NCBI GenBank assembly: GCA_025934615.1
Contig: JAICXS010000125.1
Location: 1 to 6,256 of the forward strand
Origin: Nitrospiraceae bacterium
GTDB taxonomy: Bacteria; Nitrospirota; Nitrospiria; Nitrospirales; Nitrospiraceae
Length of the DNA: 6,256 nt
Reading direction: 5' to 3'
Part shown: piece by piece, positions 1-5,327 of the stretch
How the letters are laid out: the number at the start of each line of letters is the position of its first letter
Position numbering within the stretch: the stretch's first letter is position 1
Translations under genes and position numbers: made by a program
Notes under the pieces: generated by a model
The model's database searches: none
The model's input: only the letters and a program-made list of their open reading frames with translations
Told to the model about the DNA's origin: nothing

Positions 1-518
1 AGCTTCTTTTTCGATGACGAGCCTGAGTGCATTTTCGACATCAACTTCTCTTTGAACGCCATGGCTTCTTGTCCCAGCTCGGCCATATCCATGTCCGTCT
101 CTTCAGCCTGCGGCAATATTTCAGATTCTTCTTCCTCGATGTGATGCTTAACGATTTCCGCTAGCACTGTGAATTTTGCCTTATAGCGTTCGTCCTTGGG
201 CCCCATCTTGCGTAATTCCTTAATGAGGAGCTCGACGACGTGGTGCTCCTCCAGCGCTTCATCCATCATGTCATCTTCATCGAGCGCTTCACGAATCGCA
301 GGATACACAAGTTCTTCCTCAAGCTTCGCGTGAATCTCCAATTCCATCATCGCTTGATCTGCGATGCGTTGTCGCGAGCGATTATCCGCTCCTTCGAATT
401 CTTCAAAAAGGTCCTCTACTTTTTGGTGATCCTCCCGTAACAGCTCAACCGCGCTCGGGCCGGCTTCTTGCTGGGGCTCCTCGTCCAATTCCTGCTCAGC
501 GCGTGCATTGTTCTTCAT
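1..518 (-). CDS. Hemerythrin HHE cation-binding domain protein (3' end beyond window)
   Basis: The minus-strand frame stays open from an ATG at 516-518 to the window edge: 172 codons and no stop, so the C-terminus is missing. An AAGGAG ribosome site (524-529) lies 5 nt before the ATG. The protein is highly acidic and helical. After a 20-residue acidic, disordered-looking leader come the HHE-type metal-ligand candidates: H31 (in REDHQKVEDLFEEF), H63 and E67 (IHAKLEEELVYPAI), H92/H93 (EEHHVVELL) and H125/H126 with E129/E130 (KHHIEEEESEILP). This spacing matches the four-helix bundle that holds a di-iron centre in hemerythrin-like proteins. These are usually cytoplasmic and linked to oxygen binding, iron handling or oxidative and nitrosative stress. 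The visible end is Ser/Lys-rich (SSSKKK), suggesting a flexible basic tail. The secreted-protein gene ends 54 bp upstream without a convincing terminator, so the two may share a transcript. The family call is firm; the physiological role is not known. Confidence 0.87.
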   Translation of the reverse strand, partial: MKNNARAEQELDEEPQQEAGPSAVELLREDHQKVEDLFEEFEGADNRSRQRIADQAMMELEIHAKLEEELVYPAIREALDEDDMMDEALEEHHVVELLIKELRKMGPKDERYKAKFTVLAEIVKHHIEEEESEILPQAEETDMDMAELGQEAMAFKEKLMSKMHSGSSSKKK

Positions 519-572
519 AGAATCTCCTTAATGCCTTCAATACTTCGTGAGAGAGATGCTGGAGGCTTTGGC

Positions 573-977
573 CTAGCGCAGGTCCTCATAGGTCTTTGAC
601 GGAACCTCGGCTTGCGGCTGTTTTGGCAGGCGCGGCAATTTCATGAGCGCTTGCACACCGCCGGTGGAATCCAGTTGAGCGGCAATACTGTCACCCACTT
701 TCGGCAGTTCTTTGAGGTTGGAATCCCCGGTGACTTTCAGGTGCACCTCGCGGCCGTTGGCCGTTCGAATCCAATACGACTCTTCAATCCGCAAGATTTC
801 TCCAGCAATATTCGTGCAAGGGGCGTTGGTGCTGCAACGTTCATTCGCCGGGAACGCCGGGGCGCCTGGCGCCATGTTGCTGACAGGAGGCTGCATGACT
901 TCCCTTTCTGCCAAAGAAATACCGGGAAGGCAGGCCAAAGCTGTGACGGCAATACCGATGTGAATGGCACGTTTCAT
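573..977 (-). CDS. Small secreted (periplasmic) protein of unknown function, 134 aa
   Basis: I cannot assign this gene to a named family. A strong AGGAGG (985-990) stands 7 nt before the ATG, which fixes the start. Residues 1-23 form a clear Sec signal peptide: MKR, then a hydrophobic stretch, ending in ISLA before ERE, with probable signal peptidase I cleavage. The Cys at residue 16 does not sit in a proper lipobox. A Pro/Ala-rich linker (about 28-45) is followed by two cysteines, C48 and C54 (ERCSTNAPC), which could form a small disulfide loop. Next is a compact beta-rich segment (about 57-115) with the rhythm 'GEILRIEESYWIRTANGREV...LKVGDSI'. This resembles small OB-like periplasmic domains in which a 'G-x-V/I-x-x-I' strand is followed by a 'VGD' turn. 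The tail (116-134) is Pro/Lys-rich. It lies directly upstream of the hemerythrin gene on the same strand. Existence as a gene is well supported; the OB-like fold is an inference. Confidence 0.82.
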   Translation of the reverse strand: MKRAIHIGIAVTALACLPGISLAEREVMQPPVSNMAPGAPAFPANERCSTNAPCTNIAGEILRIEESYWIRTANGREVHLKVTGDSNLKELPKVGDSIAAQLDSTGGVQALMKLPRLPKQPQAEVPSKTYEDLR

Positions 978-984
978 AAAAAGA

Positions 985-990
985 CCTCCT
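985..990 (-). promoter_or_regulatory. Ribosome binding site of the secreted-protein gene
   Basis: AGGAGG on the minus strand, 7 nt before the ATG at 975-977. It is a near-ideal Shine-Dalgarno sequence and shows that this 134-codon frame is the real gene, not the overlapping plus-strand frames at 612-1067 and 712-963. Confidence 0.85.
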
Positions 991-992
991 TC

Positions 993-1035
993 GTTGCTAC
1001 AGTTGACAATGCTGCCCTCACAGTACAGTTGCTAC
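993..1035. repeat. Interleaved 8-bp direct repeats upstream of the secreted-protein gene
   Basis: GTTGCTAC occurs at 993-1000 and 1028-1035, and TACAGTTG at 998-1005 and 1024-1031, in opposite order. This partly symmetric block lies immediately upstream of the secreted-protein gene's ribosome site. It could be a regulator-binding region or an RNA fold in the 5' leader. I found no convincing sigma-70 boxes for that gene, so the promoter remains unplaced. Confidence 0.4.
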
Positions 1036-1225
1036 GATTCATTCTGCTATCGGAGAAGAGTGAGTAGGGTGTACTGTTAAGAGCCTACAAAGTAATAGCA
1101 AAGCATTATTGCGATGGAAGATATTGCTGTCGACAAACAATTGTAGTGAGGTGAAGCGTACGGCCTGCTTGCTCTCGCAGAAGAGATGTGCCGGAAACTG
1201 AGGGCATGATGTCAAGGCGAAGTTA

Positions 1226-1663
1226 CTAAGTCGCGCAGGAACGTGATTGCTGTGAACGGCGCTCTTGAAGGGCCTGCTGGAGCAACGTGATAATAAAAAG
1301 AGGGTCAAGAGGCTTTGTGAGAAAAGCGAATGCCCCGGCGGCAGATGCCTTACTACGCAGTCCATCTTCGCCATGGCCGGTGATCAAAATAACCGGAGTG
1401 TTGGGTTGAACCTCACGCATTTTCAACGTGAGAGCGACTCCATCCATGCCCGGCATGCGGATATCGCTGATGATGGCATCATAAGGATTTTGATTGACGA
1501 GTTGCAGCGCTTTATCCGGAGTGCCGGCCGTATCGACCAGACATCCACGTAAACGTGACCGAAATGTATCCGGTAACGCCATCAGCAATGCGGGATCATC
1601 GTCAATAAGTAGCAGGCGATACGATAGCGGCGGTGAATATTTTTCTTCAATATCAATCGTCAT
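1226..1663 (-). CDS. Stand-alone response regulator receiver (CheY/REC domain) protein, 145 aa
   Basis: A single receiver domain with every catalytic position present (numbered from the ATG at 1661-1663): acidic pair D22/D23 in LLLIDDDPALL, phosphoacceptor D67 in AIISDIRMPGMDG, T95 in VILITGHGE and K117 in FLTKPLD. The domain fills residues 15-135; only a short polar tail (ERRSQQSRSCAT) follows, so there is no DNA-binding or enzymatic output domain. Such proteins act by phosphorylation-dependent contact with partners, or pass phosphate on in relays. The frame extends upstream to a TTG at 1717, but that start and the ATG at 1678 lack a ribosome site. The ATG at 1663 has only a short AAAGG three bases away, so the start is probable rather than certain. 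No histidine kinase is adjacent. RecQ ends about 205 bp upstream on the same strand, so cotranscription is possible but not shown. The partner cannot be told from this window. Confidence 0.92.
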   Translation of the reverse strand: MTIDIEEKYSPPLSYRLLLIDDDPALLMALPDTFRSRLRGCLVDTAGTPDKALQLVNQNPYDAIISDIRMPGMDGVALTLKMREVQPNTPVILITGHGEDGLRSKASAAGAFAFLTKPLDPLFIITLLQQALQERRSQQSRSCAT

Positions 1664-1776
1664 GTGCCTTTGTACCATCTGAGCCGAGGGGAGCCTATCA
1701 GTGATTATGAAGGCCAATGTCAGTCTGATTGTGTTGACTTAAGGACAATTGTACTGGGTGATTCGGGACGGCTCTA

Positions 1777-1802
1777 ATAATAATCTCTGATAATAATCTC
1801 TG
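1777..1802. repeat. 13-bp tandem duplication
   Basis: ATAATAATCTCTG occurs twice in perfect tandem (1777-1789 and 1790-1802), followed by a partial third unit TCTCTG (1803-1808). It lies in the 205-bp gap between the recQ stop and the response-regulator start. It looks like a replication-slippage duplication and may vary in copy number between strains. Confidence 0.8.
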
Positions 1803-1835
1803 TCTCTGCAAGGCCCTCACGCTACATCTCAACCT

Positions 1836-1857
1836 CGAAGAGCCGGTTCCCTCTTCG
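1836..1857 (-). terminator. Possible weak terminator hairpin after recQ
   Basis: CGAAGAG (1836-1842) and CTCTTCG (1851-1857) form a 7-bp perfect stem with an 8-nt loop, 11 bp beyond the recQ stop codon. No U-run follows on the minus strand, so it may be a 3'-end stabilising hairpin or a leaky terminator rather than a standard intrinsic one. Confidence 0.35.
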
Positions 1858-1868
1858 TTGACACATAC

Positions 1869-3374
1869 CTACAGCCCAGCGGTGATATGGGCAGTATCGA
1901 TTGTGCTCTCGGTCTGCCCGTCACGACAGTTGTCGCAATGCTTACAGTCTTTCGCGATCTCGTTCCCGAAATAACGGGTGAGAAAACGAACCCGGCACAT
2001 GGTGGTCTGGCCATATCGCATCATGCTGTCGAGCCGATCTCGATCGTTGACATGGCGCTGCTCGTACTCCTCAAGAAAAGAGTGGAATTCCTCTTCGCTG
2101 GAAAAATTACGGACTTTTCTGAGCCGACGTCCTCGCGTCACAATGCCTGTCGCTTCGAGTAGTGCCACGATGACCTTCACACGATTCTGATGCAGTCCAG
2201 TCGCCTGAATGACTGACGCCAACGTAATGCCGTTTGGCGCCGCAGCCTCCATAGATAATTGATTGATCGCGCGATAGACCCGCAACGATTCTTCCCGGTG
2301 GGGGTATTTCCCACCCAAAAAATAGGCTTGTACTCGGCGGTCCTCTAATCGGTACAGCAAGATCGCCCTAGCTGGGTTGCCGTCTCGACCGGCTCGTCCC
2401 GCCTCTTGGACATAGCTTTCCAAAGAGTCGGGGAACGCATAATGGACGACAGCCCGGATATTGTCTTTATCGATACCCAGCCCGAACGCTTTGGTGGCGA
2501 CGATAAATTGATAGTCGTCATCCATGAAAGCGCGTTGCGTGCGTTCACGATCCGCTGCTTTCATCTTCCCATGGTAAAGACCAACGTGGAGGGCCTGCCG
2601 CATGAGCCGGTTGTACAGCGCATTCGCTTGCCGGATGGTCGGGACATAGACAAGGCCAGAGCCATCGCCCGTGGCCTGCATGATAGTCATCAATCGCTCA
2701 AATTTCTCATCCTCGTTCACAGTGCGGAACACTTCGAAAAAAAGATTTGGCCGTTCGATGCCATGATTGACGACCACAGCGTCCTCGATGTCCAGCTGTT
2801 TGAGAATGTCAGTCAGGACATCGGGCGTCGCAGTCGCGGTAAGGGCCAGCACCGGAGGACGTCCCAATGTACGAATCGCATCTCGGATGGCCAGATAAGC
2901 CGGGCGAAAATCATGTCCCCACTGCGATACGCAATGCGCTTCATCGACGACAATCAGCGACACGCCGGCTTGTTGTAGCATGCGAAGGTATTCAGGGTTT
3001 TCTAATCGCTCGGGAGAGATATAGATGAGCTCGGGTTCTTCGCGACGAATATTTTCCCTGGTATCGCGTTCCTCCGTGACCGTGAGCGTGGAATTCAGAT
3101 GAGCCGCGGCAATCTTACGCGTTCTCAATTTCTCATACTGATCTTGCATGAGCGAGATGAGTGGGGAGACGACCAGGATGGCATGTGGGAGAAAAAAGGC
3201 TGGAAGCTGATAGCAGAGCGATTTCCCACGACCCGTGGGTAATATGCCGATCGCGTTCTTGCCGCTCAGCACAGCGTCAATCAGTTCTCGCTGGCCCCCG
3301 CGGTAGGCCTTGACGCCTAAACGCTGAAGAGCCTTCTTCTCATTGCAGGGTGTCCATCGCCACGATTCGTTCAT
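1869..3374 (-). CDS. recQ: RecQ-family ATP-dependent DNA helicase, short form without HRDC (501 aa)
   Basis: A superfamily 2, 3'-5' DNA helicase acting in recombination and fork repair. All helicase motifs are visible: motif 0 (YRGGQRELI, about 24-32), Walker A with K51 (LPTGRGKS), Ia (VVSPLISLMQDQ), DEAH box 144-147 with the RecQ aromatic loop (CVSQWGHDFRP), TATAT at 179-183, IV (GLVYVPT), V (ATKAFGLGID) and VI with arginines R327 and R330 (QEAGRAGRDG). The zinc site is C460, C477, C480 and C483. The order is unusual: a winged-helix-like segment (about 364-425, SVIQATGLHQNRVKVIVALLEATGIV) lies before the zinc cysteines, whereas E. coli RecQ has zinc, winged helix, then HRDC. The protein stops 18 residues after the last Cys, so no HRDC domain exists (E. 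coli RecQ is about 610 aa). The ATG is the first start after an in-frame stop but has no clear ribosome site. It may belong to the RecQ-like short subgroup; helicase identity is secure. Confidence 0.95.
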   Translation of the reverse strand: MNESWRWTPCNEKKALQRLGVKAYRGGQRELIDAVLSGKNAIGILPTGRGKSLCYQLPAFFLPHAILVVSPLISLMQDQYEKLRTRKIAAAHLNSTLTVTEERDTRENIRREEPELIYISPERLENPEYLRMLQQAGVSLIVVDEAHCVSQWGHDFRPAYLAIRDAIRTLGRPPVLALTATATPDVLTDILKQLDIEDAVVVNHGIERPNLFFEVFRTVNEDEKFERLMTIMQATGDGSGLVYVPTIRQANALYNRLMRQALHVGLYHGKMKAADRERTQRAFMDDDYQFIVATKAFGLGIDKDNIRAVVHYAFPDSLESYVQEAGRAGRDGNPARAILLYRLEDRRVQAYFLGGKYPHREESLRVYRAINQLSMEAAAPNGITLASVIQATGLHQNRVKVIVALLEATGIVTRGRRLRKVRNFSSEEEFHSFLEEYEQRHVNDRDRLDSMMRYGQTTMCRVRFLTRYFGNEIAKDCKHCDNCRDGQTESTIDTAHITAGL

Positions 3375-3545
3375 CAGCCCAGAAGGCTAGCAAGACAAAG
3401 GCCTGGCTTGTTAGGTCCTCAGAACAGGCTTACTGAGCAAAATCGGCGAGATTCACAGAATAAAATTAGACCAGAATGTCTTCAGGAAGGACAGGTTTCC
3501 CTTCGACAGACCCAGAGAGAAAAATGATCTGTGTGAGGCAGGATC

Positions 3546-3567
3546 ATTGATGAAGACGTACATCAAT
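3546..3567. repeat. Inverted repeat ATTGATG-N8-CATCAAT
   Basis: Perfect 7-bp arms (3546-3552 and 3561-3567) around an 8-nt spacer. It lies just past the long palindrome, in the intergenic region upstream of recQ. A related repeat (TTGATGC-N11-GCATCAA) is found at 4508-4532 on the other side of the LuxR-type gene. It could be a binding site for a dimeric regulator or a small hairpin. Confidence 0.4.
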
Positions 3568-3575
3568 AGATAATA

Positions 3576-3611
3576 GATCTGCCGAAGTGAGCCAGCTCAC
3601 TTCGGCAGATC
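3576..3611 (-). terminator. 36-bp near-perfect palindrome, probable terminator of the LuxR-type gene
   Basis: Two perfect 17-bp arms (3576-3592 and 3595-3611) surround a 2-nt centre, giving a stable GC-containing stem. On the minus strand it begins 77 nt after the stop of the LuxR-type gene and is followed by a U-rich stretch (UAUUAUCUAUU), which fits an intrinsic terminator for that gene. No U-run follows on the plus strand. The length and perfection of the arms exceed what most terminators need, so a palindromic protein-binding site or a recently formed mobile repeat are alternatives. Confidence 0.55.
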
Positions 3612-3688
3612 CACAAGCCTAGCGGGTCAAGCCGATCACAGGAGTGCCGTGTAATGAGAAGGAAGGATCCCCGGGCACAACGCAGCCT

Positions 3689-4309
3689 TTACCCATGCAG
3701 TACTTGCGCGACAATCGCGGTGCGAGTCGTGCACTTCGTCTTTTCCATGATGTGCTTAATGTGGGCTTTGACAGTCGGCTCGGTAATACCCAGCGCTGAG
3801 GCAATTTCTTTATTGGTCCATCCCTTGGCCAGGTTTTGCACCACTGTCTGTTCCCGATTGGTCAATTGAAAACGTTCTTGGATTTGTTGGGCGACGGGTT
3901 CTCGCCGACCCATCAATTCCATGACGATCAAAATACGAGAATCCGATCCAGGAAGCCCGAACCCACGAAGTAAAATCGGTCGCGCCGAGTCGCCGACCAA
4001 GCGTCTGACCTCAAGCTGTTCCCAATCCTTGGACCCCAGTTGTGCTTTCAGCAGCGTCTGAACTTCCGCGCAGATTTCAATGATAGCCGTGGGAAGCATA
4101 CCGCCGGCTTTGACGGTTTCCGTCACCGTTTGCGAATCGTTGATTTGCCGAACAAGCTCCCACCCGCGTCGATTCATATGGAGAAGACGGTTATCCGTCG
4201 ACAAGATTAGTAGACCAGGTCCTCCACGTAAGCCTGCAATACCCTTCAAATCATGTGAAAATTCAAAAGACGATTTCATCATGATACCCTCACCCGTTCC
4301 CATGTTCAT
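3689..4309 (-). CDS. PAS-like sensor/LuxR-family HTH transcription regulator (206 aa)
   Basis: The C-terminus (about 147-206) is a textbook LuxR/GerE four-helix DNA-binding domain: LTNREQTVVQNLAKGWTNKEIA, then the recognition-helix region (ITEPTVKAHIKHIMEKTKC). The N-terminal part (about 28-135) looks like a divergent PAS fold: it opens PGLLILSTDNRLLHMNRRGWELV and closes with LRGFGLPG...RILIVMEL. It lacks a receiver domain, so control is probably by a ligand or protein contact, not by phosphorylation at an Asp. An AAGGAG (4314-4319) sits 4 nt before the first ATG (4307-4309); the next ATG (4301-4303), two codons on, is also possible. The gene diverges from the PilZ and polysaccharide-export genes, so control of exopolysaccharide formation is a reasonable guess from context but not shown. 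A strong palindrome downstream suggests it is transcribed alone. The signal it senses is unknown. Confidence 0.9.
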   Translation of the reverse strand: MNMGTGEGIMMKSSFEFSHDLKGIAGLRGGPGLLILSTDNRLLHMNRRGWELVRQINDSQTVTETVKAGGMLPTAIIEICAEVQTLLKAQLGSKDWEQLEVRRLVGDSARPILLRGFGLPGSDSRILIVMELMGRREPVAQQIQERFQLTNREQTVVQNLAKGWTNKEIASALGITEPTVKAHIKHIMEKTKCTTRTAIVAQVLHG

Positions 4310-4358
4310 GCCGCTCCTTACTGTCTAATTCTACTAGGCCCGTTTTACTTAAGCCGCT

Positions 4359-4387
4359 ACCATATAGTGAAGTCACATAATAATCAA
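4359..4387 (-). promoter_or_regulatory. Possible promoter of the LuxR-type gene
   Basis: On the minus strand TTGATT (4382-4387) and TATGGT (4359-4364) are separated by 17 nt, with 4-5 of 6 matches each to sigma-70 consensus boxes. The proposed -10 lies about 50 nt before the ATG. The match is weak and AT-rich surroundings make chance likely. Confidence 0.28.
4367..4376. promoter_or_regulatory. Possible operator GTGA-AG-TCAC
   Basis: A 10-bp inverted repeat lying between the proposed -35 and -10 boxes of the LuxR-type gene, a position suited to repression or autoregulation. LuxR-type regulators bind short dyads, but nothing in the sequence identifies the binding protein. Confidence 0.25.
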
Positions 4388-4475
4388 TTGGACTAAGGTC
4401 GGTTTGTTTGCCTTATGAAATATTTTTGTGCGGCGACTTGTGTATTGAAATGGATACTTTTTTCAAGGACTTGAG

Positions 4476-4488
4476 AGCGCTTAGCGCT
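4476..4488. repeat. Palindrome AGCGCT-T-AGCGCT
   Basis: A 13-bp odd palindrome made of two copies of the self-complementary hexamer AGCGCT, in the middle of the divergent intergenic region. Candidate binding site for a dimeric regulator; no other copy of the full motif was noticed in the window. Confidence 0.35.
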
Positions 4489-4507
4489 TTCGGAACATTG
4501 CCTGTCC

Positions 4508-4532
4508 TTGATGCGGCGGAAGAATGCATCAA
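4508..4532. repeat. Inverted repeat TTGATGC-N11-GCATCAA
   Basis: Perfect 7-bp arms (4508-4514 and 4526-4532) with an 11-nt spacer in the divergent control region. It shares the TTGATG/CATCAA half-sites with the repeat at 3546-3567. Possible regulator site or small RNA hairpin. Confidence 0.38.
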
Positions 4533-4688
4533 TGTCATTTCGGAGTCAATTAGGCAAAGGATGTAATCAGGACCTGGGTCGTGGCGATGCTTCTTTCGAA
4601 GGGGTGCCAACTCTACTTCAGACGGATTGAGGTACGCGAAGCACAGTAGTACGGTAGCTGACACTTCCGATGACTCCAAGGAACGCGT

Positions 4689-4716
4689 TTGACACCCTCG
4701 TTCAAAATGGTACGCT
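4689..4716 (+). promoter_or_regulatory. Possible promoter of the PilZ gene
   Basis: A perfect TTGACA (4689-4694) is followed after 16 nt by a poor -10, TACGCT (4711-4716). The predicted start of transcription near 4723 would precede the AGGAGGAG ribosome site (4741-4748). If real, it rules out the longer reading frame that begins at 4670. Confidence 0.33.
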
Positions 4717-4740
4717 TGTCAGCGCTACCCAGTTGATAAT

Positions 4741-4748
4741 AGGAGGAG
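4741..4748 (+). promoter_or_regulatory. Ribosome binding site that decides the PilZ start
   Basis: AGGAGGAG lies 8-10 nt before an in-frame GTG (4757-4759). The upstream in-frame ATG at 4670 has no ribosome site. The strong site argues that the GTG is the true initiation codon and the protein has 127, not 156, residues. Confidence 0.7.
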
Positions 4749-4756
4749 ATACGGCT

Positions 4757-5140
4757 GTGCATCTCTTGAAGAAGAGGGGAGAAGGCTTCATGGGGATACC
4801 GAACTGGGATTGGCAAACGACACCAAACCAGCAAAAACATAGCGAACGGGTCACCATGATCCGCCCAATCCAGTATGAGAGCACCAGCCCGATCGATCCG
4901 GACTTATTTGAAGATCATTTCGAAAGACGGCAGGGAAAGGCCCTCACCCTCAACATTAGTTCCGGGGGTATGTTGCTCGTGATGGATTACGCGCCGGCCA
5001 TATTGCAGCTCCTCAAAGTGCATGTGCCGATTCCAATTCAGAAAATGCACATTCCCACATTGGCAGAGGTGGCGTGGACTCGGCCTATGCCGATGGGGCC
5101 TCAAGATCTACATTTTGTCGGATTAAAGTTCGTACTCTAG
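4757..5140 (+). CDS. PilZ-domain protein, possible c-di-GMP receptor (127 aa, GTG start)
   Basis: PilZ domains are beta-barrels that bind cyclic di-GMP and adjust motility, adhesion or polysaccharide export. The second signature is clear: N66-I-S68-S-G-G71 (LNISSGGMLL), followed by strands ending VAWTRPM...HFVGLKFVL, the usual PilZ close. The first signature, normally RxxxR just before the barrel, is present only as R31-V-T-M-I-R36 (SERVTMIRP), one residue longer than consensus, so ligand binding is uncertain. I start at the GTG with a strong AGGAGGAG upstream; a frame from ATG 4670 (156 aa) and an internal ATG at 4790 (MGIPNWDW) are alternatives. The length suits a single-domain PilZ protein. 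It lies divergent to the LuxR-type regulator and 270 bp before the export genes, so a part in c-di-GMP control of polysaccharide export is likely by context. The fold-back repeat downstream may end its transcript. Confidence 0.85.
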   Translation: MHLLKKRGEGFMGIPNWDWQTTPNQQKHSERVTMIRPIQYESTSPIDPDLFEDHFERRQGKALTLNISSGGMLLVMDYAPAILQLLKVHVPIPIQKMHIPTLAEVAWTRPMPMGPQDLHFVGLKFVL

Positions 5141-5204
5141 GCTCAAGAATATTCATGAATGCCATCGCGAAGAGGCTGAACCTGAAGCGCTCGTTATGGC
5201 ATCC

Positions 5205-5327
5205 GCTGGCGAGACGAGTGAATAAAATCTTCCAGGGAGATCAAAAGGCCACCCAGCAAGGCCGCAGGCGAAGCCAACACCGCAGGTGTACCCGCTGGGG
5301 GTACATTGAAGATGCTGGCGAGACGAG
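5205..5327. repeat. 14-bp direct repeat GCTGGCGAGACGAG
   Basis: Identical 14-mers at 5205-5218 and 5314-5327, 109 bp apart. The second copy lies in the right half of the fold-back element (5239-5353) and the first just outside its left end, suggesting remnants of a second, degraded element or a rearrangement at insertion. Confidence 0.7.

Larger units (their letters stand above)
3375..3688. other. Intergenic region between the LuxR-type gene and recQ
   Basis: This 314-bp stretch holds no credible gene on either strand. It contains the long palindrome at 3576-3611 (likely terminator of the LuxR-type gene) and a 7-bp inverted repeat at 3546-3567. The recQ promoter must lie between about 3375 and 3545, but I see no good -35/-10 pair and no match to a LexA box, so I do not place one. 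Confidence 0.6.
4310..4756. other. Divergent control region between the LuxR-type and PilZ genes
   Basis: About 447 bp without a convincing gene. It holds the ribosome site of the LuxR-type gene (4314-4319), a possible minus-strand promoter (4359-4387) overlapping a GTGA/TCAC palindrome (4367-4376), the palindrome AGCGCT-T-AGCGCT (4476-4488), a 7-bp inverted repeat (4508-4532) and a possible plus-strand promoter (4689-4716). An 88-codon minus-strand frame at 4413-4679 starts with TTG, lacks a ribosome site and shows no family signal; I do not call it. No riboswitch class was recognised. Confidence 0.6.

Noticed and set aside
612..1067. Plus-strand frames of 151 and 83 codons opposite the secreted-protein gene
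   Set aside because: The minus-strand gene has a signal peptide and a strong AGGAGG; the opposite frames have neither and show shadow composition.
1039..1374. 111-codon minus-strand frame
   Set aside because: It starts inside the response-regulator gene in another frame and runs into the intergenic region without a ribosome site or family signal.
2406..2978. 190-codon plus-strand frame antisense to recQ
   Set aside because: It lies wholly within recQ, has no ribosome site or recognisable domain, and recQ's motifs are intact across the same stretch. It is a shadow frame.
3375..3480. LexA-type SOS box upstream of recQ
   Set aside because: CTGT and ACAG words occur, but not as CTGT-N8-ACAG; no credible operator.
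3665..3675. GGATCCCCGGG, identical to part of a cloning-vector polylinker
   Set aside because: The match stops after 11 bases (next bases CAC, not TACC) and it lies in an otherwise ordinary chromosomal stretch just past the LuxR-type gene, so vector contamination is unlikely.
4413..4679. 88-codon minus-strand frame in the divergent region
   Set aside because: It uses a TTG start, lacks a ribosome site, has low-complexity content and lies across candidate control elements.
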